DNA from: Bacteroidales bacterium
Lineage (GTDB): Bacteria > Bacteroidota > Bacteroidia > Bacteroidales > VadinHA17
Reading direction: 5' to 3'
Length of the DNA stretch: 40,386 bases
NCBI GenBank assembly: GCA_024762655.1
Contig: JANTHB010000001.1
Span: forward strand, 84,015-124,400
Part shown: positions 34,038 through 40,386 of the stretch, in pieces
How positions within the stretch are numbered: position 1 is the first letter of the stretch
How the letters are laid out: every line of letters begins with the position of its first letter
Notes under the pieces: generated by a model
Database searches by the model: none
What the model saw: only the letters and a program-made list of their open reading frames with translations
Told to the model about the DNA's origin: nothing
Program-made: the position numbers and the translations under genes

Positions 34038-34059
34038 GATAATGCTGGGATTTGGTTTG

Positions 34060-34908
34060 TTAATGGTTCTTTTGTTGTTTCAGAATGATGCTGTCTTCTG
34101 TTACACCCAGGTCTCTTGCGATAACCTGGCATTTTACCTTTAGAAGGAAAAAAACCGGGAGAGGCTCCTCTGAGAGACCTTCATAATTTCCTTGTCCTTT
34201 GCTGATGATCATATCTGCCCGTCGTAACCTCTTCATAAATCCGGGATCACATAAAGCCGGCACATTCCCCGGGGCTGTGGACCCTGATGAGACAATTTCT
34301 GCAACTTTGTCCAGTCCTGCCATGATGGCATCTTTGTAGGTAACATCATTGATTAACGGGATGCCCCGCACAACAAAAATAACGGGTTTACGGATCTCTT
34401 CGATAAGAATACGGTCAAAAACAGCTTCCCCCGCATTGTCTCCCAGAAAGTAAATGTTTTTTGCCGTTTCCAACCGGCTGCGGAAAGCAGCATAGTCAAA
34501 AATGGAAAAATCCTGTTTTAAGATCTGTTTAATGTCTTTCTTCAGATCGAATGTCCTGTTTACTCCAAAATCTATCACATTGCCTGCAATAGCCAATCTT
34601 ATGGCTGTAAGCAAAGGATCTTTGGCATTTCTTACCTCTTCTTTCAGATAAGGATATAAATCAAGTGCTTCACGGGTGTTTTTTTCTTTAATCTTTTTAA
34701 ATGGATCATCAATGCCCGTAATCTCTCTGATTTTTTGATAAATAACGGCACCGGTTTCGGGCGGGGTGTTTTCCATCGGAAGATCACGGATCATGGCACC
34801 GACTTCATCCAGCAATGTCTTGATCTGTTTATCTTCCAACCCTGCCGAGCGTCCCGCCCGCAGTGCCTGTGTCATGAAACAGGGAATGCAGTCCAGGTAG
34901 GTTTTCAT
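34060..34908 (-). CDS. DUF89/ARMT1-like metal-dependent phosphatase family protein
   Basis: 282 residues. The N-terminal CxxC motif (YLDCIPCF, Cys7 and Cys10) marks the DUF89 subgroup found in many prokaryotes. AGNVIDFG (108-115), FLGDNAGE with metal-site Asp157 and Asn158, PLINDVTYKDA and SKGQGNYEGL follow in the expected order. DUF89 proteins are metal-dependent phosphatases, several acting on damaged or side-product sugar phosphates; the substrate here is unknown. The start codon overlaps the stop of the zinc-ribbon gene by 4 bases (ATGA-type junction), so translation is coupled. It is likely cytoplasmic. Confidence 0.9.
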   Translation of the reverse strand: MKTYLDCIPCFMTQALRAGRSAGLEDKQIKTLLDEVGAMIRDLPMENTPPETGAVIYQKIREITGIDDPFKKIKEKNTREALDLYPYLKEEVRNAKDPLLTAIRLAIAGNVIDFGVNRTFDLKKDIKQILKQDFSIFDYAAFRSRLETAKNIYFLGDNAGEAVFDRILIEEIRKPVIFVVRGIPLINDVTYKDAIMAGLDKVAEIVSSGSTAPGNVPALCDPGFMKRLRRADMIISKGQGNYEGLSEEPLPVFFLLKVKCQVIARDLGVTEDSIILKQQKNH

Positions 34909-35132
34909 TTCTTCCTGCGGTCTTCCAGCAATTCCTCCCTAACCATTACATGCCCGCACTTGGGACATTTCATTTCTGTACAGGGCGTTCCCTGCTGATG
35001 CGGGACACGGGTTCCGCATTTGGCGCAGATACAATATCCTCCGGTACCGTACCCTCCTCCGTTATTGCGACCGCGGCCACCCCCGCGTCCCAATCCTTTT
35101 CCATGTCCGAATAACCCTTCTCCGTGTGTCAT
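34905..35132 (-). CDS. Small Gly-rich zinc-ribbon protein
   Basis: 75 residues. The first 33 are Gly/Arg/His-rich (HGKGLGRGGGRGRNNGGG). The C-terminal half has CICAKCG and MKCPKCGH, giving two CxxCG knuckles (Cys36/39 and Cys56/59) plus Cys34 and Cys51, which reads as a zinc ribbon or rubredoxin-like site. AGGAGG lies 9 bases upstream of the ATG, an unusually strong ribosome site for this phylum. It is first in the operon with DUF89 and CGGC genes, under a promoter with a palindromic operator. I do not recognise a characterised homologue. Similar small proteins occur near Fe-S or metal cofactor genes in anaerobes, as far as I recall. Confidence 0.75.
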   Translation of the reverse strand: MTHGEGLFGHGKGLGRGGGRGRNNGGGYGTGGYCICAKCGTRVPHQQGTPCTEMKCPKCGHVMVREELLEDRRKK

Positions 35133-35180
35133 AATTCTTTCCTCCTAATTTTTAAATGATTAAAATTAATCTTTCTTTGG

Positions 35181-35211
35181 CAAATATAATGAACATATGT
35201 TCATAAACAAA
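35181..35211 (-). promoter_or_regulatory. Consensus promoter of the cysteine-rich operon
   Basis: On the minus strand TTTG (35211-35208), 19 bases, then TATATTTG (35188-35181): an exact match to the Bacteroidota consensus. The -7 box lies 48 bases before the ATG at 35132. Confidence 0.75.
35189..35204. promoter_or_regulatory. Perfect 16-bp palindrome in the promoter spacer (candidate repressor operator)
   Basis: ATGAACATATGTTCAT is a perfect palindrome lying wholly between the -33 and -7 boxes, where a bound dimer would block RNA polymerase. The half-site TGAACA-N2-TGTTCA resembles operators I know from ArsR/SmtB-family metal sensors. No regulator gene is in the window. Confidence 0.65.
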
Positions 35212-35316
35212 ATGCATGCCAATTTTTAGATAAAAGTATGCATCTTTGTGGGGAACCTGACTTATACGGTACTGTAAAACGGCCCTGTCATTTTCCCGGG
35301 CCGGGAGGTGGTAATT

Positions 35317-36453
35317 ATGAAAGAAGGTGAAAAGAAATTTCTGCGCTATTTCGGACTGGAGGTAGGTTTAAGCAATCGTCCGGCGGATGATATCCTGGGA
35401 TTTCTGGAAAACTATGTGCTTGGGACCGAGGGGGCGTTGCGATACCGGCAGATGGATATCCGGGAGCGGCTCGCGGCGATCCGGGAGATATGGTTTATGA
35501 CACTGCGAAAATCCGGCCGGGTGCTGGGAACCGTCGGCTTTGTCAGAAGAAAAGCCTGTAACGGGAACCAGCCGGTCAACTCCTATTATATTCGATATTT
35601 TTCCATCAGATTGTCATGGGCAAGGAAAAGCAGACAGGCAGGATCTGCGAAAAAATCGTTGAAAAAAAAGAATACACGGGGCAATGTTCTCAAGGACCGG
35701 GTGGCCGGTTTCATGGGGCACATAGAGCGGTATCTGAAAGGAGCGGATCAGGAAGCATCCGTCCTGTATGCCTATATTGAAAAGGAAAACACTCCTTCCT
35801 TGCAGATGAGCGAAAGAATGGGATATGACACGGTCCGCTGGATGAGTCATACCTATTTCAGCCGTTTTTTTCCAGAACAACACCCGGGGGTTTCTGTGAT
35901 ATGGGAAGAAGAAGAAAAAAAGGAGGTCCTTGAAAAAATCAGGGATTTCTACCGGGATTATACCTTGTTTCAGGAAGAGCCGTTGTTTTACCGGAACGGG
36001 TACCTGGGGTACCGCAATGCGCAGGGAGAGATTGTGGCCGGGGTACAGACGCTTCCGGTCCACTGGGAGATTGTGGAGATGCCCGGGATTACGGGTTGGT
36101 TTTTTCTTAAAGCGGTGCCTTATATTCCGTTGTTGAGAAAGTTTTATGAAGGTCACAGGTTCCGGTTTGTGGCTTTTGAAGGCCTGTTTTTTAAAGAAGG
36201 ATACGAATCGGTGTTGCCATTTTTATTTGAGACAGCCCTGCACAGATACGGGATGTCACTGGGAATAATCTGGTATGATACCCGGTGCCCCTTGGCAGAA
36301 GTGATGCATGCCATGCCTCATAGAGGACTTTTTGGAAAAATGGTGCATCCTGTTCCAGCTGAGGTACGTATGCGTTTCCTGAATATGGCTCCCGGGCGTG
36401 TAAAAACGTATTATAGAAAGCCGGTATATGTCTCGGCATTCGATATCACCTGA
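35317..36453 (+). CDS. GNAT-fold-like protein, two-domain
   Basis: 378 residues from the ATG at 35317, which has GGGAGGTGG six bases upstream; a GTG at 35308 lies within that site. The first half ends with YAYIEKENTPSLQMSERMGYDTVRWM (key part EKENTPSLQMSERMGY), the asparagine-serine-glycine pattern of the acyl-CoA side of GNAT acetyltransferases. The second half (ETALHRYGMSLGIIWYD) looks like a second, degenerate copy. A basic stretch (about 105-125: RKSRQAGSAKKSLKKKN) interrupts domain one. I know no close characterised relative and see no substrate clue in its neighbours. A CGGCCC/GGGCCG hairpin at 35279-35302 precedes the ribosome site. Confidence 0.6.
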   Translation: MKEGEKKFLRYFGLEVGLSNRPADDILGFLENYVLGTEGALRYRQMDIRERLAAIREIWFMTLRKSGRVLGTVGFVRRKACNGNQPVNSYYIRYFSIRLSWARKSRQAGSAKKSLKKKNTRGNVLKDRVAGFMGHIERYLKGADQEASVLYAYIEKENTPSLQMSERMGYDTVRWMSHTYFSRFFPEQHPGVSVIWEEEEKKEVLEKIRDFYRDYTLFQEEPLFYRNGYLGYRNAQGEIVAGVQTLPVHWEIVEMPGITGWFFLKAVPYIPLLRKFYEGHRFRFVAFEGLFFKEGYESVLPFLFETALHRYGMSLGIIWYDTRCPLAEVMHAMPHRGLFGKMVHPVPAEVRMRFLNMAPGRVKTYYRKPVYVSAFDIT

Positions 36454-36538
36454 GCCTGGTTTCAGAGAGCCGGGTAAAATTTTAAAGGGAATTTTCTTAT
36501 CTTTCCGTCCTCATAAATTACCGGAAAATATTTTTATC

Positions 36539-38029
36539 ATGACACGGATAAAAGGCTTGTTTTTTTTGTTTACAATGATCTTCATAGGGGGTGTTTCCTG
36601 TTCTCAGAAAACAGAATCTCCGGCGCCTGTGGGTCCTGTGCCCTCGCCCCGGCAACTGGCCTGGCAGCAGATGGAGTTTTATGCTTTTGTCCATTTTAAC
36701 ATGAATACTTTTACTGACAAGGAATGGGGGTACGGAGATGAATCCCCCGGCCGCTTTAATCCGGCAGCCCTGGACTGCCGGCAGTGGGTACAGGTGTTTA
36801 AGGAAGCCGGTATGAAGCAGGTCATCCTGACGGCCAAGCACCATGATGGCTTTTGTCTGTGGCCTTCAAAATACACCGAACATTCCGTGAAAAATTCCCC
36901 CTGGAAAAACGGCAAGGGGGATGTCGTAAAAGAGTTGGCGGAAGCCTGTAAGGCATACGGGCTGAAGATGGGGCTGTATCTCTCGCCATGGGACCGCAAC
37001 AGCAAACTCTATGGTACACCCGCATACATAACCTATTACCGCAACCAGCTCCGGGAATTATTAACGAATTACGGACCCGTATATGAGGTGTGGTTCGACG
37101 GCGCCAACGGCGGTACCGGATATTACGGGGGTGCTCGTGAAAACAGGAAAATAGACCGCAAGACCTATTATGACTGGCCAAACACCCGAAAGATTGTCAG
37201 GGAGTTGCAGCCTGATGCCGTGATGTTCAGCGATGCCGGCCCGGATGTGCGTTGGGTGGGTAACGAAAAAGGGATTGCCGGAGAAACCAATTGGTCTATG
37301 ATCAATAAGGATGAGTTCGCGCCGGGCGTGGCCAAACAGGATGTGCTGAATCACGGGCTGGAGAACGGCAAAGACTGGGTCCCTGCCGAATGCGACGTAT
37401 CCATACGACCGGGATGGTTTTATCACGGGAAAGAAGATGACCGGGTAAAAACCGTGGACCAGCTGCTGGATATCTATTTCAAATCGGTAGGACGCAATGC
37501 AACTTTGAACCTGAACGTGCCCCCCGATGAAACAGGCAGAATCAACGAACATGACGTCCAGCGTCTGAAAGAGTTCCGCAACGCACTGAATGCCATCTTT
37601 GCCGTCAATCTGGCGGCCGGAAAGAAAGTGCATGCAGACCGCTGGAGAGGCAGAAACCCCCGGTTTGCACCGGACCAGATTACCGATGCCGTATATGATA
37701 CCTACTGGTGCCCGGAGGATTCGGTGAAAACAGGGGCGTTGACCATTGACATGGATAAACGGCAGGAAGTAAATCTGCTGCTGGTGCAGGAATATATTCC
37801 GCTCGGTCAACGGGTGAAAGCATGGAAGGCGGAAGCCCTGCAAGGGGGTACGTGGAAAGAACTGGCCCGCGGAACCACTATAGGCTACAAGAGGATGGTT
37901 CGTTTCCCCACCGTAAAAACGGACAAGATCCGCCTGTCCATCGTTGATGCCAGAGCCTGCCCCGTGATAAACAATCTCGAGCTCTACAGAATCCCGGATC
38001 AATATCTTCCGGAGAAAAATAAAAAGTAA
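36539..38029 (+). CDS. GH29 alpha-L-fucosidase, lipoprotein
   Basis: 496 residues from the ATG at 36539; upstream in-frame ATGs (36428) overlap the previous gene and lack a signal. The signal MTRIKGLFFLFTMIFIGGVS ends at Cys21, a lipoprotein cleavage site. The catalytic domain has WQQMEFYAFVHFNMNTF, LTAKHHDGFCLWPS and YEVWFDGANGG with the nucleophile Asp187; Glu284 in AECDVSIRPGWF is the likely acid/base. The C-terminal ~130 residues (from about 360) look like a discoidin/F5-8C-type beta domain. It removes terminal fucose from glycans at the cell surface or periplasm. The GH3 lipoprotein gene begins 30 bases downstream, so they are an operon. Confidence 0.93.
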   Translation: MTRIKGLFFLFTMIFIGGVSCSQKTESPAPVGPVPSPRQLAWQQMEFYAFVHFNMNTFTDKEWGYGDESPGRFNPAALDCRQWVQVFKEAGMKQVILTAKHHDGFCLWPSKYTEHSVKNSPWKNGKGDVVKELAEACKAYGLKMGLYLSPWDRNSKLYGTPAYITYYRNQLRELLTNYGPVYEVWFDGANGGTGYYGGARENRKIDRKTYYDWPNTRKIVRELQPDAVMFSDAGPDVRWVGNEKGIAGETNWSMINKDEFAPGVAKQDVLNHGLENGKDWVPAECDVSIRPGWFYHGKEDDRVKTVDQLLDIYFKSVGRNATLNLNVPPDETGRINEHDVQRLKEFRNALNAIFAVNLAAGKKVHADRWRGRNPRFAPDQITDAVYDTYWCPEDSVKTGALTIDMDKRQEVNLLLVQEYIPLGQRVKAWKAEALQGGTWKELARGTTIGYKRMVRFPTVKTDKIRLSIVDARACPVINNLELYRIPDQYLPEKNKK

Positions 38030-38058
38030 GTATTAAAATGATAAAAATTTTTAAATAG

Positions 38059-40329
38059 ATGAAAAAACACATTTTAGTCACTACCCTGGCCGGCCTGGTG
38101 CTGGTGTTTGCTTTTTCGTGTCAGGATATTTCGTCACATAGGAAAAAAACACAAGGAACCGATCCGGCATTAGAGAAGAAGGTTTCCGCCCTGGTGTCCC
38201 GGATGACTCTGGAGGAAAAAGTGGGACAAATGACTCAGATCACGCTGGACAAGTTTTACAAAGAGACCCTGGATACCGCGCTGCTGCATGAGTACATTGT
38301 GAAATACGGGTTAGGGTCCGTACTGAATTCTCACCATGACAAAAGCGGCATGACGGTGGCGTTGTCAATGCAGGAATGGCGGGCTTTGCAGACCAGGATA
38401 CAAAAGTATGCAAGAGAGACCCGCCTGAAAATACCGGTACTGTATGGCATAGATGCCATCCATGGAGTGACGTATCTGAAAGGGGCCACCCTGTTTCCTC
38501 AGAATATTGCCCTGGCGGCTGCACGCGATCCGTCGGTGGTGCATGCAGCGGCAAAGATCACCGCCAAAGAGGTGCGTGCCTGCGGCATACGCTGGAACTT
38601 CGATCCGGTGGTGGGGGTGGGGCGTCAGCCTCTGTGGTCCCGTTTTGAAGAAACCTTTGGCGAAGATCCTTATCTGGTAGGAGAATTGGGCGAAGCCGTT
38701 ATCCGAGGTTATGAGGAAGACGGTCTGGATAAACCTACCGCCGTGGCTTCCTGTATGAAGCATTATCTGGGTTATCCGGTGCCGCTGACGGGAAAGGACC
38801 GTACCCCCGCGTATATACCGGAAATTGTCCTGCGGCAGATTTTCCTGCCTCCTTATAAGAAAGCTGTAGAGGCAGGCGCTTCTACCGTGATGATCAACTC
38901 GGGCTCCATCAACGGCATCCCGGTGCATGCCAGCAGGTATCTGATTACGGATGTGCTGAAGGAAGAACTGGGTTTTACGGGGCTGGTGGTGACCGATTGG
39001 CAGGATATTATCTATCTCCGGGACCAGCATCATGTGGCCAAAGACAACAAGGAAGCCGTGATGATGGCCGTGAATGCCGGGATTGATATGAGTATGGTGC
39101 CGTATGACCTTTCTTTTTATCATGATCTGATTGCTCTTGTGCGGGAGGGGAAAGTGCCCATGTCCAGGATTGACGATGCCGTGACCAGAATATTGCGCGT
39201 AAAATACCGTCTGGGTCTGTTCGACAATCCTTTTCCCGAAAAAGGAACGGAGGATTATTATGAAAAACCCGGATACAAAGAGGTGGCCCTGCAAGCCGCC
39301 CGCGAAGCGGTTACTCTGTTGAAGAACGACACCCTGCAGGGAAACCCCGTATTGCCATTGTCAAATAAGATGCGCTTGCTGGTGGCCGGCCCCGGAGCAA
39401 ATTCCCGGGCAATGCTGAACGGCAGCTGGTCGTATTCCTGGCAGGGGAAAGATGAATCCCTGTATCCGGCAGAGGTACCTACCATCCGACAGGCGCTGGA
39501 AGAGAAATTCGGAAAAAACAAGGTGATCAACATCGCTCCCGATGGTTTTCAGAATGTTTCCCCGCAACAGGTCAGCATGCTCCGGAAATATGCCCCTCAG
39601 GCCGATGCCATTATCCTCTGTCTGGGCGAAAATAGTTATGCCGAGAGTCCGGGAAGTATCGATGACCTTACCCTGCCGGAGGATCAGCTGCTACTGGCCG
39701 AAGCTGCTGCCAAAACAGGTAAGCCGGTTATCCTGATCCTCACTGAAGGAAGACCCCGTATCATCAACCGTATCGTACCCTCCATGAACGGGATCCTGCT
39801 GGCTTATCGTCCCGGAAATATGGGCGCGCCGGCCCTCGCTGAAGTCCTCGAGGGAGAAGTAAACCCTTCAGGGAGATTGCCATACACCTATCCGCGCTAT
39901 ACCGGTAACCTCATGACCTATGACATGCCTGTCAGAGCTGCCCAGTATTACCGTCCGCAATGGCCTTTCGGCTTCGGATTGAGTTATACCACCTTCAGGG
40001 TAACCTCGCTGAAAGCGGATAAGGACACCCTGCAGTCCGGGGATACCCTTCTGGTTACGGCTGTGGTTAAGAATTCCGGACCTCGTGACGGAGCAGTGGC
40101 ACTGGACTTGTTTGTCAGAGATATGACAGCGACCGTGGCCCCTCCGATGCGAAAACTCAGAAAGTTCACCCGGCTTGCACTAAAATCCGGCGAAACGAAA
40201 AAGGTGACCTTTGCCCTGACCGACGAGGACTGGACGTTTATCGATCCCTCTCTGAAACCCCGCATCGAGGCGGGAAAGATGAGGGTGTTGCTGGGAAACA
40301 AAGAAGTAGAATTCTTTTTGAAAAAATAA
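38059..40329 (+). CDS. GH3 beta-glycosidase, lipoprotein
   Basis: 756 residues, complete. The signal MKKHILVTTLAGLVLVFAFS ends at Cys21, a lipoprotein site. The first domain is a GH3 barrel: MTLEEKVGQMTQ, LYGIDAIHGV, EETFGEDPYLVGE, SCMKHYLGYP and VVTDWQDI with nucleophile Asp313. The second domain carries the likely acid/base in LCLGENSYAESPGSID. A C-terminal fibronectin III-like domain begins near PFGFGLSYTTF. Specificity (beta-glucosidase, xylosidase or other) cannot be read from sequence. With the GH29 gene upstream it suggests breakdown of a fucose-containing polysaccharide; no SusC/SusD pair is in the window. Confidence 0.94.
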   Translation: MKKHILVTTLAGLVLVFAFSCQDISSHRKKTQGTDPALEKKVSALVSRMTLEEKVGQMTQITLDKFYKETLDTALLHEYIVKYGLGSVLNSHHDKSGMTVALSMQEWRALQTRIQKYARETRLKIPVLYGIDAIHGVTYLKGATLFPQNIALAAARDPSVVHAAAKITAKEVRACGIRWNFDPVVGVGRQPLWSRFEETFGEDPYLVGELGEAVIRGYEEDGLDKPTAVASCMKHYLGYPVPLTGKDRTPAYIPEIVLRQIFLPPYKKAVEAGASTVMINSGSINGIPVHASRYLITDVLKEELGFTGLVVTDWQDIIYLRDQHHVAKDNKEAVMMAVNAGIDMSMVPYDLSFYHDLIALVREGKVPMSRIDDAVTRILRVKYRLGLFDNPFPEKGTEDYYEKPGYKEVALQAAREAVTLLKNDTLQGNPVLPLSNKMRLLVAGPGANSRAMLNGSWSYSWQGKDESLYPAEVPTIRQALEEKFGKNKVINIAPDGFQNVSPQQVSMLRKYAPQADAIILCLGENSYAESPGSIDDLTLPEDQLLLAEAAAKTGKPVILILTEGRPRIINRIVPSMNGILLAYRPGNMGAPALAEVLEGEVNPSGRLPYTYPRYTGNLMTYDMPVRAAQYYRPQWPFGFGLSYTTFRVTSLKADKDTLQSGDTLLVTAVVKNSGPRDGAVALDLFVRDMTATVAPPMRKLRKFTRLALKSGETKKVTFALTDEDWTFIDPSLKPRIEAGKMRVLLGNKEVEFFLKK

Positions 40330-40364
40330 GGTTAATCTAAAGAATTCCCTGGGGCTCCACCTAT

Positions 40365-40385
40365 ACCTCTCCCTTCAGGAGAGGT
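40365..40385 (+). repeat. 8-bp perfect hairpin at the right edge
   Basis: ACCTCTCC (40365-40372), loop CTTCA, GGAGAGGT (40378-40385), 35 bases after the GH3 stop. It resembles the C/T-arm then G/A-arm palindromes at 8293 and 8753 and may be the start of the same kind of element or a terminator; the sequence ends before a T tract or G-run tail could be seen. Confidence 0.5.
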
Positions 40386-40386
40386 C

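Noticed and set aside
36428-36538. Longer N-terminus for the GH29 fucosidase
   Set aside because: It would overlap the previous gene and bury the lipoprotein signal peptide inside the protein.
1-40386. CRISPR arrays, tRNA and rRNA genes, prophage, toxin-antitoxin or defence islands
   Set aside because: No regularly spaced direct repeats, RNA gene signatures or such protein families were seen on either strand.

Overview
The window looks like a chromosomal segment of a Bacteroidota bacterium, probably class Bacteroidia. The signs are a type IX secretion (gliding-motility type B) C-terminal domain, a DAHP synthase fused to chorismate mutase, DUF6702 next to a HupE/UreJ-like protein, lipoprotein glycosidases, mostly weak Shine-Dalgarno sequences, and promoters of the Bacteroidota form TTTG-N19/20-TAnnTTTG. 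I see no rRNA, tRNA, CRISPR array, phage or intact insertion sequence.

Layout. 1-4948: double-strand-break repair genes, with the C-terminus of an AddA-like helicase-nuclease (cut by the window edge), a TIGR01212-type radical SAM protein and an AddB-like nuclease. 4992-6737: a two-TM potassium-channel-like protein with a long 12-residue repeat solenoid. 6785-8050: a DUF819 membrane protein. 8051-8850: about 800 bases of non-coding DNA with several palindromes and a G-run tract. 8851-10969 (minus): a Tat-exported Fe-S aldo/keto reductase followed by a DUF6599-like protein. 11209-15824: an envelope export set of outer-membrane barrel, RND/MMPL exporter and LolA-like periplasmic protein. 15838-16935: divergent HupE/UreJ-like and DUF6702 genes. 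16969-20831: a type IX-sorted fibronectin-like surface protein and a TPR protein. 20832-25785 (minus): nth, selD and a soluble multi-PAS hybrid histidine kinase. 26047-33573: an aromatic amino acid operon (pheA, aminotransferase, DAHP synthase/chorismate mutase, aroB, aroA, aroC, tyrA). 33591-35132 (minus): a cysteine-rich operon (zinc ribbon, DUF89, CGGC). 35317-36453: a GNAT-like protein. 36539-40329: lipoprotein alpha-L-fucosidase (GH29) and GH3 glycosidase.

The best regulatory discovery is in front of pheA. A consensus promoter is followed by a 16-codon leader peptide, MAFGFTYFYFYYRLIV, half of whose codons are Phe or Tyr, the two end products of the operon. A 10-base sequence directly after its stop codon is repeated exactly in the 3' arm and T tract of an intrinsic terminator just before pheA, so antiterminator and terminator compete for the same 5' arm. 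This is the architecture of ribosome-mediated attenuation, here responding to both Phe and Tyr.

A second clear regulatory site is a perfect 16-bp palindrome, ATGAACATATGTTCAT, in the 19-bp spacer of the promoter of the cysteine-rich operon. It suggests repression by an ArsR/SmtB-like sensor. The repeat-solenoid channel and the barrel/RND/LolA-like set are the most interesting protein-level observations. All family assignments come from reading motifs; no database search was run.
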